Shown: positions 1 through 6,092, counted from the stretch's first letter. The stretch is 7,191 bases of DNA from F23-B02 sp963620985 (GCA_963620985.1 CAVFCI010000079.1:1-7191); one strand, 5' to 3'. The notes: a model not told the origin generated them from the sequence alone. Made by a program: numbers and translations.

Positions 1-452
1 ATCGCAGTCCAGAGTATCATCTGGCCGCCGTTCATGATGAAGCTTCCGAAGAAGGAGGAGATGTCATCCACACCCCAGGTTTTCCAGCCGAAGATAGCGG
101 TCAGATAGCCGAGTGCGTAACGGGTGACCATGCCGCCGAGGACGAAGTAGAAGCACAGGACGAGGAAGGGGCAGAGGACTGCCATATATCCGAGCCATGT
201 GAACTTCTTGCTGAGCTTGCGGTAAGCCGCAACGGGACTCAGGCCGGTCTTACGGCCGATGGTAAATTCGCCGATCATAACGGCGAGGCCGACGAAGATT
301 GCGAGAATGAGGTACACGAGCAGGAAAGCGAAGCCGCCGTTACTGCCCATCTTGTACGGGAAGCCCCAAATGTTGCCCAGACCGACGGCGGAGCCGATGG
401 CGGCCATGAGGAAACCAAAGTTGGAGCCAAATGTTGCGCGATTGTTTTCCAT
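1..452 (-). CDS. Sodium:neurotransmitter symporter family (NSS) transporter, N-terminal part only
   Basis: This is a partial gene. It starts at the ATG whose complement is at 450-452 and runs off the left edge after 150 codons. The visible protein begins MENNRATFGSNFGFLMAAIG and carries the NSS hallmark of the unwound first transmembrane helix, GSAVGLGNIWGFPY (residues 20-33), followed by the TM2 and TM3 segments. By my count it differs from the complete neighbour at 1047-2603 at about 25 of 150 positions (about 83% identity), so the two are tandem paralogues. NSS proteins are inner-membrane Na+-coupled importers, in bacteria mostly of amino acids; the substrate cannot be read from this fragment. 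The start is supported by an AAAGGAGAG ribosome site (complement of 461-467) 8 bases upstream and by its exact counterpart in the paralogue. As in the paralogue, the usual Arg at position 30 is Gly. Confidence 0.93.
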   Translation of the reverse strand, partial: MENNRATFGSNFGFLMAAIGSAVGLGNIWGFPYKMGSNGGFAFLLVYLILAIFVGLAVMIGEFTIGRKTGLSPVAAYRKLSKKFTWLGYMAVLCPFLVLCFYFVLGGMVTRYALGYLTAIFGWKTWGVDDISSFFGSFIMNGGQMILWTA

Positions 453-775
453 AACTTTCTCTCCTTTATAAAAATGCTTTCGCTGGAGTCTATTGTATCT
501 GTTAAAAAATTGATTACAAGTCCTTTATACCGAAATTAACTCAATCTTAACACCAATTAATAATCTCTTTACACGAATTTATGCGATTTGCACCATTGAC
601 GGCAATAATTTGTTCATAAGCATGGTAAAAATAGCTCGAAAATGCCTGTATAGCCCTGTAAGTCGTTAACAAACAGGTCAAAATCGCGTTAATTTTCTTA
701 GCGGTGATTTGCTTACAGAAGGGGCTTCGGTTATAAACTCTGTTAATATGGATATTATTAAATCGTATATACCGG
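453..775 (-). repeat. Upstream region duplicated with the NSS gene (copy 1)
   Basis: This non-coding AT-rich stretch aligns with 2604-2926 at a constant offset of 2151 bases, the same offset as between the two start codons, apart from a compensated 1-base indel near the promoter. Perfectly shared blocks are 576-592 (AATTTATGCGATTTGCA), 609-623 (TTTGTTCATAAGCAT), 656-662 (CTGTAAG) and 664-678 (CGTTAACAAACAGGT). Over 571-690 I count about 75% identity. TTAATAT at 743-749 is also shared. The blocks lie upstream of the proximal promoter at 492-519, so they look like regulator-binding sites, unless a distal promoter makes them part of a long leader. No gene is seen in this stretch. Confidence 0.85.
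492..519 (-). promoter_or_regulatory. SigA-type promoter of the partial NSS gene
   Basis: On the minus strand the -35 is TTGTAA (complement of 514-519) and the -10 is TACAAT (complement of 492-497), separated by 16 bases. The inferred transcription start would lie about 33 bases before the start codon, leaving a short leader with the AAAGGAGAG ribosome site. Both boxes and the spacer are identical in the paralogue's promoter at 2643-2670. Confidence 0.7.
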
Positions 776-810
776 CGGCCTTGACGTTTGGAAAGCATAA
801 AGACGCAGGA

Positions 811-838
811 CAATAAAAAAGAGACCGCATGTGCGGCC
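811..838 (-). terminator. Rho-independent terminator closing the hairpin-rich interval between the NSS genes
   Basis: Read on the minus strand, a 6-bp GC-rich stem (823-828 with 833-838, one G-T pair, 4-base loop) is followed by a T-rich tail, complement of AATAAAAAA at 812-820. It lies about 160 bases beyond the terminator of the upstream NSS gene. It therefore either backs that terminator up or ends a separate short transcript. Confidence 0.55.
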
Positions 839-997
839 TGAGACAGTACAAAAAACCTCGCAGAGTTTGCGCCCGCAGGCGCAAATAAAATTAGAATTAT
901 TTTTTCCGGCGGCATGTACGTCGGGAAAAATACATTTCGGCTCGCCGCAGCCCTTTTCAAACGAGAGCCCAACGCAGCGGGTCTCGTTTGAGATAGG
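839..997. repeat. Hairpin-rich intergenic segment, possible interspersed repeat or small RNA
   Basis: This gene-free segment holds several stem-loops. The first is a perfect 8-bp stem TTTGCGCC/GGCGCAAA (866-873 with 878-885, loop CGCA). The second is an A/T-flanked stem between about 901 and 930. The third is a 9-bp stem CAAACGAGA/TCTCGTTTG (958-966 with 982-990) extended inward by CCC/GGG (968-970 with 979-981) past a bulged G. It contains the motif GACAGTACAAAAAACCT (842-858), resembled by GACTGTCAAAAAACCT at 7101-7116. It also has GGAAAAATACAT, resembled by GGAAAAACATC near 7127. The shared motif order suggests one family of intergenic elements. A minus-strand ORF across this stretch has no recognisable domain and runs through these hairpins, so I do not call it a gene. 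Confidence 0.45.
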
Positions 998-1027
998 AAA
1001 AAAGGGGCAGCCGAAGCTGCCCCAAAA
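998..1027 (-). terminator. Rho-independent terminator of the complete NSS gene
   Basis: A perfect 8-bp stem GGGGCAGC/GCTGCCCC (1004-1011 with 1016-1023) closed by a 4-base loop is followed on the minus strand by six T residues (complement of 998-1003). The flanking AAAA at 1024-1027 could add pairs. It lies about 23 bases beyond the NSS stop codon, a textbook position. Confidence 0.92.
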
Positions 1028-1046
1028 TCTCATGTTATGTTGCGGT

Positions 1047-2603
1047 TTAGAAGAAGCTTGTGATCTGTCCGTAAAGGACGAGGATCATGCCAAGCGGGGT
1101 TACGACTTTGTAGCACAGGGTGAAGAAGCCGCGAGCCTTGAACGGGTGGCCGGAGGATTCGCACTCCTCGACAACGAAGTCAAGCTTCAATACATAGCCT
1201 ATCAGGATACACATTACCAGTGCGCCGAGCGGCATCATAATGCCTTCAGAGAACACGTCGTAGAAGTCGAGCCAGTCGATGTTCCAGGTCTTGGCCGTCT
1301 TCAGATAGTAGGTCTCGGATGCGTCGAAGGCGGCATTTTCGGCAACGGCTGTGTAGATACCGTCGTCACCGAGAGTGTAGTAGGTAGTATTTTTGGCAAA
1401 CTCTGTGATATCTCCGGCTTCGCCCCAGTTCATGCCGAGTATCTCGGCGGGAGTGCCGAGTGCGGCGCCGCCGTTGGTGCCTGCGCCCAGACCGTCGAGG
1501 CAGGTGGGCAGGCAGAATACGAAGATGATGCAGGCGGCGAGGATAGCGTACTTTTTGCGTCCGGGAGCCTTGCCCTGCTCGACGTTCTTGTCAACCTTGT
1601 AAGCGGTGATGACCTCAAGCAGCGAGATCGAAGAGGTTATTGCGGCGATAAATACGAGCGTGTAGAACAGGAAGCCCATGATATTGCCGACGTAACCCAT
1701 GTTGTAGAATACTTCCTGCATGGACTTGAAGAGCAGTCCGGGGCCTGCACCGGCGTTGTCGCCGAGGAAGGCAAAGCAGGCGGGAACGACGACCATTGCC
1801 GCCATGATCGCGACGGTGGTATCGCTGATGACGACGATCAGTGCGTTCTTCTGAACGCTTTCCTTCTTCTGAAGGTAGGAGCCGTAGGTGATCATAGCGC
1901 CCATGCCGAGGGACAGTGAGAAGAACATCTGACCTGCGGCACTCTTGAGAACGAGCAGCCAGTCCTCCTTGAGCGGGGAGAGATCCCAGCCAAAGATGAA
2001 CTTGTAGCCCTCGCCTGCGCCGGGCTGGCATGCGACATAGATGATGATGATGATGAGCATCACAAACAGGGCGGGCATACCGACCTTGCAGAACTTCTCG
2101 ATGCCTTCGCCGATACCGCCTGCAACGATAGCGACGTTAAGCGCAATGAAGATCGCCGTCCAGAGTATCATGCCGCCGCCGTTCATAATGAACGTTCCGA
2201 AGAAGTCGGAGATGCTTGCGACGTTCCAGGTGTCCCAGCCGAAGATGGCCGTCAGGTAGCCGACAGCGTAGCGCATGACCATGCCGCCGAGGACGAAGTA
2301 GAAGCACAGGACGAGGAAGGGGCATATAACTGCCATGTATCCGAGCCATGTGTACTTCTTGCTGAGCTTGCGGTAAGCTGCGATCGGGCTCAGGCCGGTC
2401 TTACGGCCTATGCAGAACTCGCCGACCATGACGGCGAAGCCTACGAATACGCCCAGTGCAAGATAAACCAGCAGGAAGGCGAAGCCGCCGTATGCGCTTA
2501 TCTTGTACGGGAAGCCCCAGATGTTGCCCAGACCGACTGCCGAGCCGACAGCAGCCATAAGGAAACCAAAATTGGAGCCAAAAGAGTCGCGATTGTTTTC
2601 CAT
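1047..2603 (-). CDS. Sodium:neurotransmitter symporter family (NSS) transporter, 518 aa
   Basis: This is an inner-membrane Na+-coupled importer of the LeuT/MhsT family, probably for an amino acid. The TM1 signature GSAVGLGNIWGFPY is at residues 20-33. Against LeuT, sodium-site residues look kept: Gly20, Ala22, Val23 and Asn27 in TM1, and Ala320, Thr323 and Ser324 in the TM8 motif AAITSSIS. TM6 has GQMFFSLSLGMG at 224-235. The protein ends after TM11, as many bacterial NSS proteins do. Two oddities stand out. The usual Arg30 is Gly, although the Asp aligned with LeuT Asp404 (Asp446) is kept. About 60-70 extra residues (371-441) separate TM9 from TM10, including the Tyr-rich stretch TTYYTLGDDGIY, predicted to be extracellular. 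The start follows AAAGGAGAG (complement of 2612-2618) by 8 bases, has its own promoter at 2643-2670, and is matched by the paralogue. The substrate is unknown. Confidence 0.95.
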   Translation of the reverse strand: MENNRDSFGSNFGFLMAAVGSAVGLGNIWGFPYKISAYGGFAFLLVYLALGVFVGFAVMVGEFCIGRKTGLSPIAAYRKLSKKYTWLGYMAVICPFLVLCFYFVLGGMVMRYAVGYLTAIFGWDTWNVASISDFFGTFIMNGGGMILWTAIFIALNVAIVAGGIGEGIEKFCKVGMPALFVMLIIIIIYVACQPGAGEGYKFIFGWDLSPLKEDWLLVLKSAAGQMFFSLSLGMGAMITYGSYLQKKESVQKNALIVVISDTTVAIMAAMVVVPACFAFLGDNAGAGPGLLFKSMQEVFYNMGYVGNIMGFLFYTLVFIAAITSSISLLEVITAYKVDKNVEQGKAPGRKKYAILAACIIFVFCLPTCLDGLGAGTNGGAALGTPAEILGMNWGEAGDITEFAKNTTYYTLGDDGIYTAVAENAAFDASETYYLKTAKTWNIDWLDFYDVFSEGIMMPLGALVMCILIGYVLKLDFVVEECESSGHPFKARGFFTLCYKVVTPLGMILVLYGQITSFF

Positions 2604-2926
2604 AACTTTCTCTCCTTTATTTTAAATGCTTTCGCTGGGTCTATTGTATCTGTTAAAAAATTGATTACAATAGCTTTCGGGCGATATTAACTCGTTGCTA
2701 ATGCGCATACATAGTCTCTTCACAGTAATTTATGCGATTTGCAATAAAAATGGTAATAGTTTGTTCATAAGCATAGTCAAAATTGCTCGAAATGCGGTCT
2801 TAAGAGCTGTAAGACGTTAACAAACAGGTAAAAAATATATTAATTTGCCTAACACTTTGATAAATGCCTGACGCTCTCCGGCTATGAGTTTGCTTAATAT
2901 CTACATTATAAATATGTATAGCGCAA
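2604..2926 (-). repeat. Upstream region duplicated with the NSS gene (copy 2)
   Basis: This is the counterpart of 453-775. Perfect shared blocks are 2727-2743, 2760-2774, 2807-2813 and 2815-2829, each exactly 2151 bases from its partner, with more diverged sequence between them. TTTGTT in the second block and AACAAA in the fourth form a widely spaced inverted repeat. TGC-N5-GCA within the first block is a small imperfect palindrome. A TATAAT-like hexamer lies at the far end (complement of 2905-2910) without a good -35, and the other copy reads AATAAT there, so I do not call it a promoter. No gene is seen here. Confidence 0.85.
2643..2670 (-). promoter_or_regulatory. SigA-type promoter of the complete NSS gene
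   Basis: The -35 TTGTAA (complement of 2665-2670) and the -10 TACAAT (complement of 2643-2648) are separated by 16 bases. The hexamers and spacer are the same as in the other NSS copy, while flanking bases differ. The transcription start would lie near 2636, giving a leader of about 33 bases. Confidence 0.7.
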
Positions 2927-2957
2927 AAGAAAAATGCAGCCGCGAAAGCGGCTGCAT
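2925..2957 (-). terminator. Rho-independent terminator of the ABC transporter/racemase operon
   Basis: A perfect 10-bp stem ATGCAGCCGC/GCGGCTGCAT (2934-2943 with 2948-2957) with a 4-base loop is followed on the minus strand by TTTTCTTTT (complement of 2925-2933). It sits 12 bases after the stop codon of the last operon gene and separates the operon from the NSS gene. Confidence 0.93.
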
Positions 2958-2969
2958 GAGGGCTTGAAT

Positions 2970-3761
2970 TTAATGTGTGTTGTAGTAGCTGACCGCGGCC
3001 TCGCTTGTGAGGATGAGCTCGCAGTCGCCGCTGTCGAGGGCGGCAAAGTATTCCGCTGCGCCGCCGTTTACGCGGGTTATCTGCCCGAGCTTGCGGCTGA
3101 CGGAGGCGTTGGCATTTATCGTGTCGAGCGCTGTCTGCGTCGTGCCGATGTACAGAAGCTTATCGCGCACCGAGCCTGAGCCGCTGCCCAGACCGGCAAG
3201 GACGGTGTCCGTTGTCATGTAGGTTCTGAGTATCGTGTAGTCGGCGCAGGCGGTATCGAGCACAACGCCGCCCCATGCGCAGTCTATGTTGCCGGAGTTC
3301 AGCTCAACGTAAGCGTCCTCGGAGTGTATCGGCTGTATCTTCAAGACCCAGCCGAGCTTTTCACAGACCTTGCCTGCAAGGTCGATATCGAAGCCGACGT
3401 ATTCGCCGTTCTTTTCAAAGCTCAGCGGAGCGGATTCGAGATCCACGCCGATTATGAAGCTGCGCTCGGAGATATAGCCGAGCTCATCGAGAGCGTTTTC
3501 CTGCGAGGGGAAATCTACCGTGCGGCTGCTGCCGAACCACTGTGTGCTCAGCTCGGCTATAACGCCCTCTGCGGAAAGCTCCTTGAGCGCCTTGTCAATG
3601 TAGTGATAGGTCGAGTCGCCGTTTCGAAAGCCGATGGAGTACTGCTGCTCGCCGAGCGTTTTCACGACCTTGTATTTTCCGTCGCTGCCGCAGGCGCACA
3701 GGCAAAGAAGCGTTGCCAGCACCAGCGACAGGCATATTATTCTCTTTCTCATCAGAGTCAT
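2970..3761 (-). CDS. Substrate-binding lipoprotein, SBP family 3, with circularly permuted segment order
   Basis: A 263-aa exported lipoprotein: a positively charged start (MRKR), a hydrophobic stretch and an LCAC lipobox put the lipidated Cys at residue 24. It resembles amino-acid-binding proteins of ABC importers, but the order is rearranged. Residues 28-78 (KYKVVKTLGEQQYSIGFRNG through TQWFG) match the C-terminal end of the family and residues 209-257 of the operon's first binding protein. After a linker (about 79-100), residues 101-263 match the family's N-terminal and middle parts (SFIIGVDLES, GFDIDLAGKVCEKLGW, NIDCAWGG), equivalent to residues 37-208 of the first protein. Canonical ligand residues are replaced: Ser110 and Leu113 at the aromatic positions, Ala171 for Arg, Ser253 for Asp. 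It follows the racemase by 33 bases and is the last gene before the terminator. The ribosome site AAAGGCGG is 1 base from the first ATG and 10 from a second at 3752, so the start may be three codons later. Ligand binding is unproven. Confidence 0.85.
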   Translation of the reverse strand: MTLMRKRIICLSLVLATLLCLCACGSDGKYKVVKTLGEQQYSIGFRNGDSTYHYIDKALKELSAEGVIAELSTQWFGSSRTVDFPSQENALDELGYISERSFIIGVDLESAPLSFEKNGEYVGFDIDLAGKVCEKLGWVLKIQPIHSEDAYVELNSGNIDCAWGGVVLDTACADYTILRTYMTTDTVLAGLGSGSGSVRDKLLYIGTTQTALDTINANASVSRKLGQITRVNGGAAEYFAALDSGDCELILTSEAAVSYYNTH

Positions 3762-3794
3762 ACCGCCTTTCGGGAAAATGATACGCGAAAAATG

Positions 3795-4601
3795 TTAAAA
3801 AATCAAGGCAGTAAATTTTCCGCGAATGACAGCGCTGCCGCTCAGACTGAGCGAGCGTATCTGCGCACCGGCGCAGGAGGCCGCGGCACTGAGCGTGCCT
3901 CGCGGCTCGGAAAGACGCACACGGGCATATTCGCCGTCTATCTCGGCAAGGTACGCGGCGACGGCAGCAGTGCCGCTCGCGCATGAGCCCTCCCACACGG
4001 CGGTGCCGGTGGACTCGACGTATACCAGCGGCGTGAGCGCGTTTTTATCCCTGTCAAGGAACATGAGTCCCAGCGCCTCGGCCTTTATCTGCCTGCACCA
4101 TGCGCCGATAAGCTTTTCCGCCCTTTCCCGCGTGAGCGCCCCGTTCGGCACGATCGCGTGGCATATGCCGGGAAAGCGCACCAGCGGCAGCGTATAGCAG
4201 TCAAAGCCGTCTAAAAAGCTGCACTCGGATATCGACTCCGGCAGCGGCATGGCGACCTCGCCCTCAAAGACCTCGGGAGCGGACACCGAGCCCGTGACCC
4301 TCACAGGCTCTGGTGCGCCCGATACCTCGATGAGCATATCGGCACTGTCCATATCGAGCTGCCGCGTGAGCACAGCCGCCGCAGAGAGCGTCGCGTTGCC
4401 GCAGAACTCCCCGCCCATCATTTGCAGACGCACCGCGCAGCAGGGGTCGGAGGGAGCTTCGAGAAAGCCCACCTGCTCGGCCTCGGCATCGAGCGCCATG
4501 AGCTCGGAGGATATGCGGCTCTGCTCGCTTCTCGGCACAGGGCTGTCAACTATTAGTGTTATATTGCCCGAGGGATCTATCTTTGTATAGCTTATGTTCA
4601 T
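3795..4601 (-). CDS. DapF-fold amino-acid racemase/epimerase, CntK-like
   Basis: This 268-aa cytoplasmic enzyme belongs to the cofactor-independent two-cysteine racemase family that includes diaminopimelate epimerase. The two catalytic cysteines are visible: Cys67 in GGEFCGNAT and Cys207 in WEGSCASGTA. Several motifs are closer, from memory, to staphylococcal CntK (histidine racemase of staphylopine synthesis) than to DapF: DPSGNITLIV at 9-18, EQVGFLE at 42-48, the FCGNATLS form of the first Cys motif, GLMFLD at 178-183 and the WE.SC.SGTA form of the second. I therefore read it as an amino-acid racemase, not a lysine-biosynthesis enzyme; the amino acid is not known. Its ATG overlaps the ATPase stop by four bases (ATGA), implying translational coupling, and only a weak GGA precedes it. 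No metallophore synthase genes (cntL, cntM) are in the window. Alternatives are a DapF paralogue or another PhzF/DapF-type isomerase. Confidence 0.82.
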   Translation of the reverse strand: MNISYTKIDPSGNITLIVDSPVPRSEQSRISSELMALDAEAEQVGFLEAPSDPCCAVRLQMMGGEFCGNATLSAAAVLTRQLDMDSADMLIEVSGAPEPVRVTGSVSAPEVFEGEVAMPLPESISECSFLDGFDCYTLPLVRFPGICHAIVPNGALTRERAEKLIGAWCRQIKAEALGLMFLDRDKNALTPLVYVESTGTAVWEGSCASGTAAVAAYLAEIDGEYARVRLSEPRGTLSAAASCAGAQIRSLSLSGSAVIRGKFTALIF

Positions 4602-5368
4602 GACTGTCCGTAATTTTTAAGAAACTGCTTCGTGCGCTCCATCTTCGGTGCGCCGAATACCTCCTCGGGATCGCCCTGCTCGACGATAACGCCGCCGTCC
4701 ATGAATATGACGCGGTCGGACACGGCGCGGGCAAAGGCCATCTCGTGCGTTACTATGACCATGGTCATGTGCTCCTCGGCAAGCTGCTTTATGACCTTGA
4801 GCACCTCGCCCGTGAGCTCGGGGTCGAGCGCACTCGTCGGCTCGTCGAAGAACAGTATCTGCGGATCCATCGCAAGCGCCCGCGCAATGGCGACGCGCTG
4901 CTGCTGGCCGCCCGAGAGCTGGCAGGGGTAAGCGTCGGCCTTTTCCGCGAGGTTCATTTTTTCGAGCAGCTCCTCAGCCTTGGCCTTGGCCTCCTCCTTG
5001 CTGCGGCCTAAGACGCTTATCTGCGGATCGGTGAGGTTTTTCAGCACACTGTAGTGGGGGAAGAGGTTGAAGTTCTGGAAAACGAGGCCGAAGATGCTGC
5101 GTATCTTTTTAAGCTCGGCCTTGTCGGAATACACCGCACGGCCATCCGCGCCTATCCTCGCCGCGTATTCGCCGGAATAGCTCAGCTCGCCGCTGTCCAT
5201 CTCGGTCAAGAGCGTCGCGCAGCGCAGGAGCGTGGACTTGCCCGAGCCCGAGGGACCAATGATCGAAACGACCTCGCCCTCGGAAACGCTGAGGCTTATG
5301 TCCTTGAGGACGTGGAGCGTTTCGTTGTTGAAGCTTTTCTGAACGTGGTTTAATTCTAATATCTTCAT
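4598..5368 (-). CDS. ABC transporter ATP-binding protein, polar amino acid uptake (GlnQ/HisP-like)
   Basis: This is a 256-aa ATPase of the polar-amino-acid-type ABC importers, acting as a dimer on the cytoplasmic face of the permease. All expected motifs are intact: Walker A GPSGSGKST (38-46), Q-loop Gln98 in FQNFNLFPH, signature LSGGQQQR (151-158), Walker B ILFFDEPTSALD (171-182) with Glu176 as the catalytic base, and the switch His208 in VTHEM. The length is slightly over the family's usual 240-250, with a longer stretch at about 66-90 before the Q-loop. The start is 12 bases after the permease stop. AAGGAA, overlapping that stop, provides the ribosome site, with 8 bases to the ATG. The gene's own stop overlaps the racemase start. 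The substrate is set by the binding protein, not by this subunit. Confidence 0.96.
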   Translation of the reverse strand: MKILELNHVQKSFNNETLHVLKDISLSVSEGEVVSIIGPSGSGKSTLLRCATLLTEMDSGELSYSGEYAARIGADGRAVYSDKAELKKIRSIFGLVFQNFNLFPHYSVLKNLTDPQISVLGRSKEEAKAKAEELLEKMNLAEKADAYPCQLSGGQQQRVAIARALAMDPQILFFDEPTSALDPELTGEVLKVIKQLAEEHMTMVIVTHEMAFARAVSDRVIFMDGGVIVEQGDPEEVFGAPKMERTKQFLKNYGQS

Positions 5369-5380
5369 TGCATAAGTTCC

Positions 5381-6028
5381 TTATTGATAGTAGTTCAGGG
5401 ATTTTTCCGCCCTGCCCATGACAAAATCGACAATGGCGTTGAACAGGAAGTAGAACACGCCCGCGACGATGAAGGGCACAAAGCTCGTCTGCGAGTTTGC
5501 AAGGTTCTTGCCGATGGTGAACATCTCGACATAGGAGACGGTGAAGGCCAGCGAGGTGTCCTTTACGAGGGTGACGACCTCATTGGTGACGCTGGGCATG
5601 ATGCGCTTTATCACCTGCGGCAGGATTATGCGGAAAAATGTCTGCACCTTGGAGTAGCCGAGTATCTCGGCGGCCTCGTATTGGCCGACGGGGATGGACT
5701 CGATGCCGCTGCGGTATATCTCGGCAAAATACGCCGCGTAGTTTATCGCAAAGGCTATAACGACCGGTATAAGCTTGTTTTTGGAGACGGAAAGATGCCA
5801 CAGATAGTACGGGCCGTAGGTCACGGCGATGAGCTGGAGCATCAGCGGAGTGCCGCGCAGGACGGATATGACGGCGCGGGTGAAGTTTGAAACGACCTTG
5901 TTTTTGCTCATCCTGAGCAGGGCAACGCCCATGCCGAGCGGCAGCGAGAACAGCAGCGTCAGGAAAAATATCGCGCAGGTGCCGCCCATGCCCTCGAGCA
6001 TCAGATTTATCATTGTTGTAAGCTTCAT
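5381..6028 (-). CDS. ABC transporter permease, polar amino acid family (HisM/GlnP-like)
   Basis: This 215-aa inner-membrane permease belongs to the His/Glu/Gln/Arg/opine family. The diagnostic EAA loop that contacts the ATPase is GQYEAAEILGYSKVQTFFRI (115-134), followed by ILPQ. The family's conserved LRGTPLMLQL is at 57-66 and NYAAYFAEIYRSGIESI at 96-112. About five membrane segments are expected (roughly 13-37, 52-74, 86-106, 150-170 and 184-206). Only one permease is encoded here, so it probably works as a homodimer. A GAGGA site lies 4-5 bases before the ATG. It follows the binding-protein gene after an 88-base gap that holds a stem-loop. Confidence 0.95.
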   Translation of the reverse strand: MKLTTMINLMLEGMGGTCAIFFLTLLFSLPLGMGVALLRMSKNKVVSNFTRAVISVLRGTPLMLQLIAVTYGPYYLWHLSVSKNKLIPVVIAFAINYAAYFAEIYRSGIESIPVGQYEAAEILGYSKVQTFFRIILPQVIKRIMPSVTNEVVTLVKDTSLAFTVSYVEMFTIGKNLANSQTSFVPFIVAGVFYFLFNAIVDFVMGRAEKSLNYYQ

Positions 6029-6065
6029 AATATCCTCATTATTAAATGTATATTAACGCATGCAT

Positions 6066-6092
6066 TCCCGAAGATGCATCGCACCTTCGGGA
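6066..6092 (-). other. Stem-loop between binding-protein and permease genes
   Basis: TCCCGAAG (6066-6073) pairs with CTTCGGGA (6085-6092). TGC/GCA (6075-6077 with 6081-6083) extends the stem past one mismatch. It begins about 24 bases after the binding-protein stop. On the minus strand it is not followed by a T-tract, so it is probably not a full terminator. In analogous operons such hairpins protect the 3' end of the binding-protein message and let that protein be made in excess over permease and ATPase; that role here is inference. Confidence 0.6.

Noticed and set aside
547..972. Minus-strand open frame of 141 codons between the NSS genes
   Set aside because: It runs through the terminator, the hairpins and the duplicated promoter-upstream blocks. 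No domain or signal is seen, and the other NSS copy keeps no corresponding frame over the homologous part that I can recognise as a protein.
831..1919. Long plus-strand open frame of 362 codons
   Set aside because: It lies antisense to the well-supported NSS gene and the terminator hairpins, has no recognisable domain, and is a codon-usage shadow of GC-rich coding DNA.
2896..2933. TATAAT (complement of 2905-2910) as a distal promoter for the NSS gene
   Set aside because: No good -35 at the right distance, it abuts the T-tract of the preceding terminator, and the paralogous copy has AATAAT there. The proximal TTGTAA/TACAAT pair is far better and identical in both copies.
3324..3986. Plus-strand open frame of 220 codons across the second binding protein and the racemase 3' end
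   Set aside because: It spans two real minus-strand genes and their gap, shows no family motif, and is a shadow frame.
3795..4601. Calling the racemase diaminopimelate epimerase (DapF) of lysine and cell-wall synthesis
   Set aside because: Both cysteines fit, but the motif details (DPSGN, EQVGF, EFCGNATLS, WEGSCASGT) look closer to CntK, and the context is a transporter operon without lysine genes. I keep DapF-fold racemase as the safe call.
5384..5890. Plus-strand open frame opposite the permease
   Set aside because: It is antisense to a permease with intact EAA motif, and its charged, low-complexity translation is typical of a complement-strand shadow.
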